The position numbers and the translations under genes were made by a program. The notes below the pieces were generated by a model. That model made no database searches. It saw only the letters and a program-made list of their open reading frames with translations, and was not told the DNA's origin. Shown here one piece after another: positions 62,835-64,000 of a DNA stretch of 64,000 bases; the stretch's first letter is position 1, and each line of letters opens with the position of its first letter. The stretch is from Nonlabens arenilitoris (GTDB taxonomy: Bacteria > Bacteroidota > Bacteroidia > Flavobacteriales > Flavobacteriaceae): contig NZ_MTPW01000001.1 in the NCBI RefSeq assembly GCF_002954765.1, forward strand, positions 1,625,501 to 1,689,500. Reading direction: 5' to 3'.

Positions 62835-64000
62835 ATATAATTTTCTTAAATACATACTAGCGTTGATATTTATCAACGCTAGTATTTTTATCACTAAAGC
62901 ACAAAGAGCAAAGGATAAACAATCCTTTCCATTGGGTATAATGATTGGTGCACATTCTGTAGATTGGAGTAATACAAATGAAAACAGTGCTATTCAGTTA
63001 GAATATCAAGATAGAATTAGCTCTACTTTTGGTTTAAAATATCAATTTTATAACTATAAAAATTTAGAATTTTATACAGGATTTAAAGTAAGGTTGTCAT
63101 CGTCTAGTTTATACTATAAGATCGATTCAGAAGATTTAGGAGTCAATTTAAATTTTAATAGATATGTCATATTTTCTCCTTATTGGACCTATCATCTACC
63201 GTTAGAGGTCGAATACCCAATTTACCAACGAGATAAGTTTAGGATTCAGGCAAAATTAGGTTATGAATTACAATATTATGGAATCACAACAGGTAGCGAT
63301 ACAAGAGTAGCACTTTCGGTAGACAATATTCCACGTTTAGTAGCTGAAAATAGAGAACATCAAAGTTTTATTACTAGCGGAATTAATATCGGTTTAGGTT
63401 TTGATTTTTACACAGAAAAATATGCTCGTTATAGAATAGATTTAATATACCACAATCACTTTCAAACACTAGAAAAAGAAAAAATAACTACTCAAAATTT
63501 AAATATAAGCCCTAATACGACTTCTACACATCGATGGACTGGAAATTACTTAGGATTAGAATTAAGTTATTTTCCAAGACCTAGACAAATAGATCAGGTT
63601 AAAAAAGAAAAAATTAAGAAACAACATGGAGAAATTAAAAAAGGTGCTGAGTATTTATTTGAAGATGTTTTTCCACTAGGGATTGGTCTTACCGCTTATG
63701 ACCATTATTTCACAAATTCAGACTCTTTTGGTTATGCTTACAGCCGTCAACAGAAAAATTCTTTTGGGATTAGCCTTAATTATAACTATTTACAAACGGG
63801 TAAGTTTAATTTTGGAGTTGGGATAGGATATAAAAACATCAGCACAACGGCTAATTTATTTATTCCTGCTGCAAATGCTTCTGAGAGTGAAGATGTAAAC
63901 TTAGGTTTTGACAGAGATTTTGACATATTTAATTTGACTTTAAAAGCAGAGTTTGTTAAGGCTTTAAGTAAAAAGCATTTTTTAAGTGCTTCTCTAGCCT
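62812..64000 (+). CDS. Outer-membrane beta-barrel-like protein (partial, runs off window)
   Basis: At least 396 codons from the ATG at 62812 to the edge. A signal peptide (YILALIFINASIFITKAQ) is followed by an all-beta pattern of alternating residues with strands such as SAIQLEYQD, FGLKYQFYNYKNLEF, LGLELSYFPRPR and FGISLNYNYL, and short turns, consistent with an outer-membrane barrel or porin-like protein. The pattern repeats after about residue 270 (GEYLFEDVFPLGIGL), suggesting an internal duplication; both halves begin FPLGI. Translationally coupled to the upstream lipoprotein. Confidence 0.7.
   Translation, partial: MKRSVLNKYNFLKYILALIFINASIFITKAQRAKDKQSFPLGIMIGAHSVDWSNTNENSAIQLEYQDRISSTFGLKYQFYNYKNLEFYTGFKVRLSSSSLYYKIDSEDLGVNLNFNRYVIFSPYWTYHLPLEVEYPIYQRDKFRIQAKLGYELQYYGITTGSDTRVALSVDNIPRLVAENREHQSFITSGINIGLGFDFYTEKYARYRIDLIYHNHFQTLEKEKITTQNLNISPNTTSTHRWTGNYLGLELSYFPRPRQIDQVKKEKIKKQHGEIKKGAEYLFEDVFPLGIGLTAYDHYFTNSDSFGYAYSRQQKNSFGISLNYNYLQTGKFNFGVGIGYKNISTTANLFIPAANASESEDVNLGFDRDFDIFNLTLKAEFVKALSKKHFLSASLA

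Noticed and set aside
1..64000. tRNA, rRNA and other structural RNA genes
   Set aside because: Intergenic regions were read for cloverleaf and TTCRA-like segments without a credible hit; I cannot exclude a small ncRNA.

Overview
This AT-rich 64-kb window reads as chromosome from a marine-type Flavobacteriaceae bacterium (Bacteroidota). The evidence is two secreted proteins with type IX secretion C-terminal sorting domains, many lipoproteins with Bacteroidota-style signals, promoters of the TTG-N18/19-TAnnTTTG class, a TraR/DksA protein with a cysteine-poor zinc finger, and typical family versions of TDO, HmgA, IleS and MgtE. A 16-bp palindrome, CGCTTTCGCGAAAGCG, recurs about every 4-5 kb in genes and gaps. 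Related repeats occur in some marine flavobacteria (Nonlabens-like, from memory), but the genus cannot be fixed from this window.

Layout. 0-5.7 kb (minus): phosphoglucose isomerase (cut by the edge), M23 peptidase, tryptophan 2,3-dioxygenase, DUF3108 protein, CCC-motif membrane protein and homogentisate dioxygenase, so two aromatic amino-acid degradation enzymes lie close together. 5.8-12.8 kb: patatin/beta-barrel protein and UvrC, thioredoxin, DUF2237, CBS protein, a 32-codon basic mini-protein and a PhoD-like phosphatase. 13.0-17.5 kb (plus): a RimB-like protease / RimK ligase / AstE-like deacylase / 5-FCL cluster, then a two-component pair. 17.5-22.6 kb (minus): ileS-dksA-like-hyp-lspA. 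22.7-26.4 kb: a large T9SS protein and a truncated VCBS protein.

26.5-40.0 kb looks like an accessory island. It is bounded by a directly repeated 3' end of the lhr-like helicase gene: a decayed copy at 26493-26594 and the intact gene ending at 40036. It holds a LytTR/HisKA_2 two-component system, a lipoprotein, a translationally coupled M48-type peptidase plus an 1818-residue DUF4011/SF1-helicase/nuclease-like/WGR protein (the best candidate for an undescribed, probably defence-related system), a T9SS protein and an RHH-RelE/ParE toxin-antitoxin pair. 40.0-45.2 kb is the ligase-associated DNA damage cluster (Lhr-like helicase, ATP ligase, exonuclease).

45.2-64 kb: lipoproteins, threonine-dehydrogenase-like protein, TerB protein, a minus-strand operon encoding a coiled-coil protein, a possible roadblock-like protein, a Ras-like small GTPase and a hybrid kinase with a dead receiver, then Fbp, GNAT, aspartate kinase, an OlsF-like double acyltransferase, a degenerate low-molecular-weight phosphatase, TM2, VOC, a PGDH-like enzyme, MgtE, and a lipoprotein / beta-barrel pair running off the end.

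Two T7 tracts, at 29712-29718 and 50188-50194, each put genes out of frame with their natural start codons. One extra T would restore all three affected genes. These are either homopolymer miscounts in the assembly or real slippage/phase-variation sites. No rRNA, tRNA, CRISPR array, integrase or transposase was recognised.
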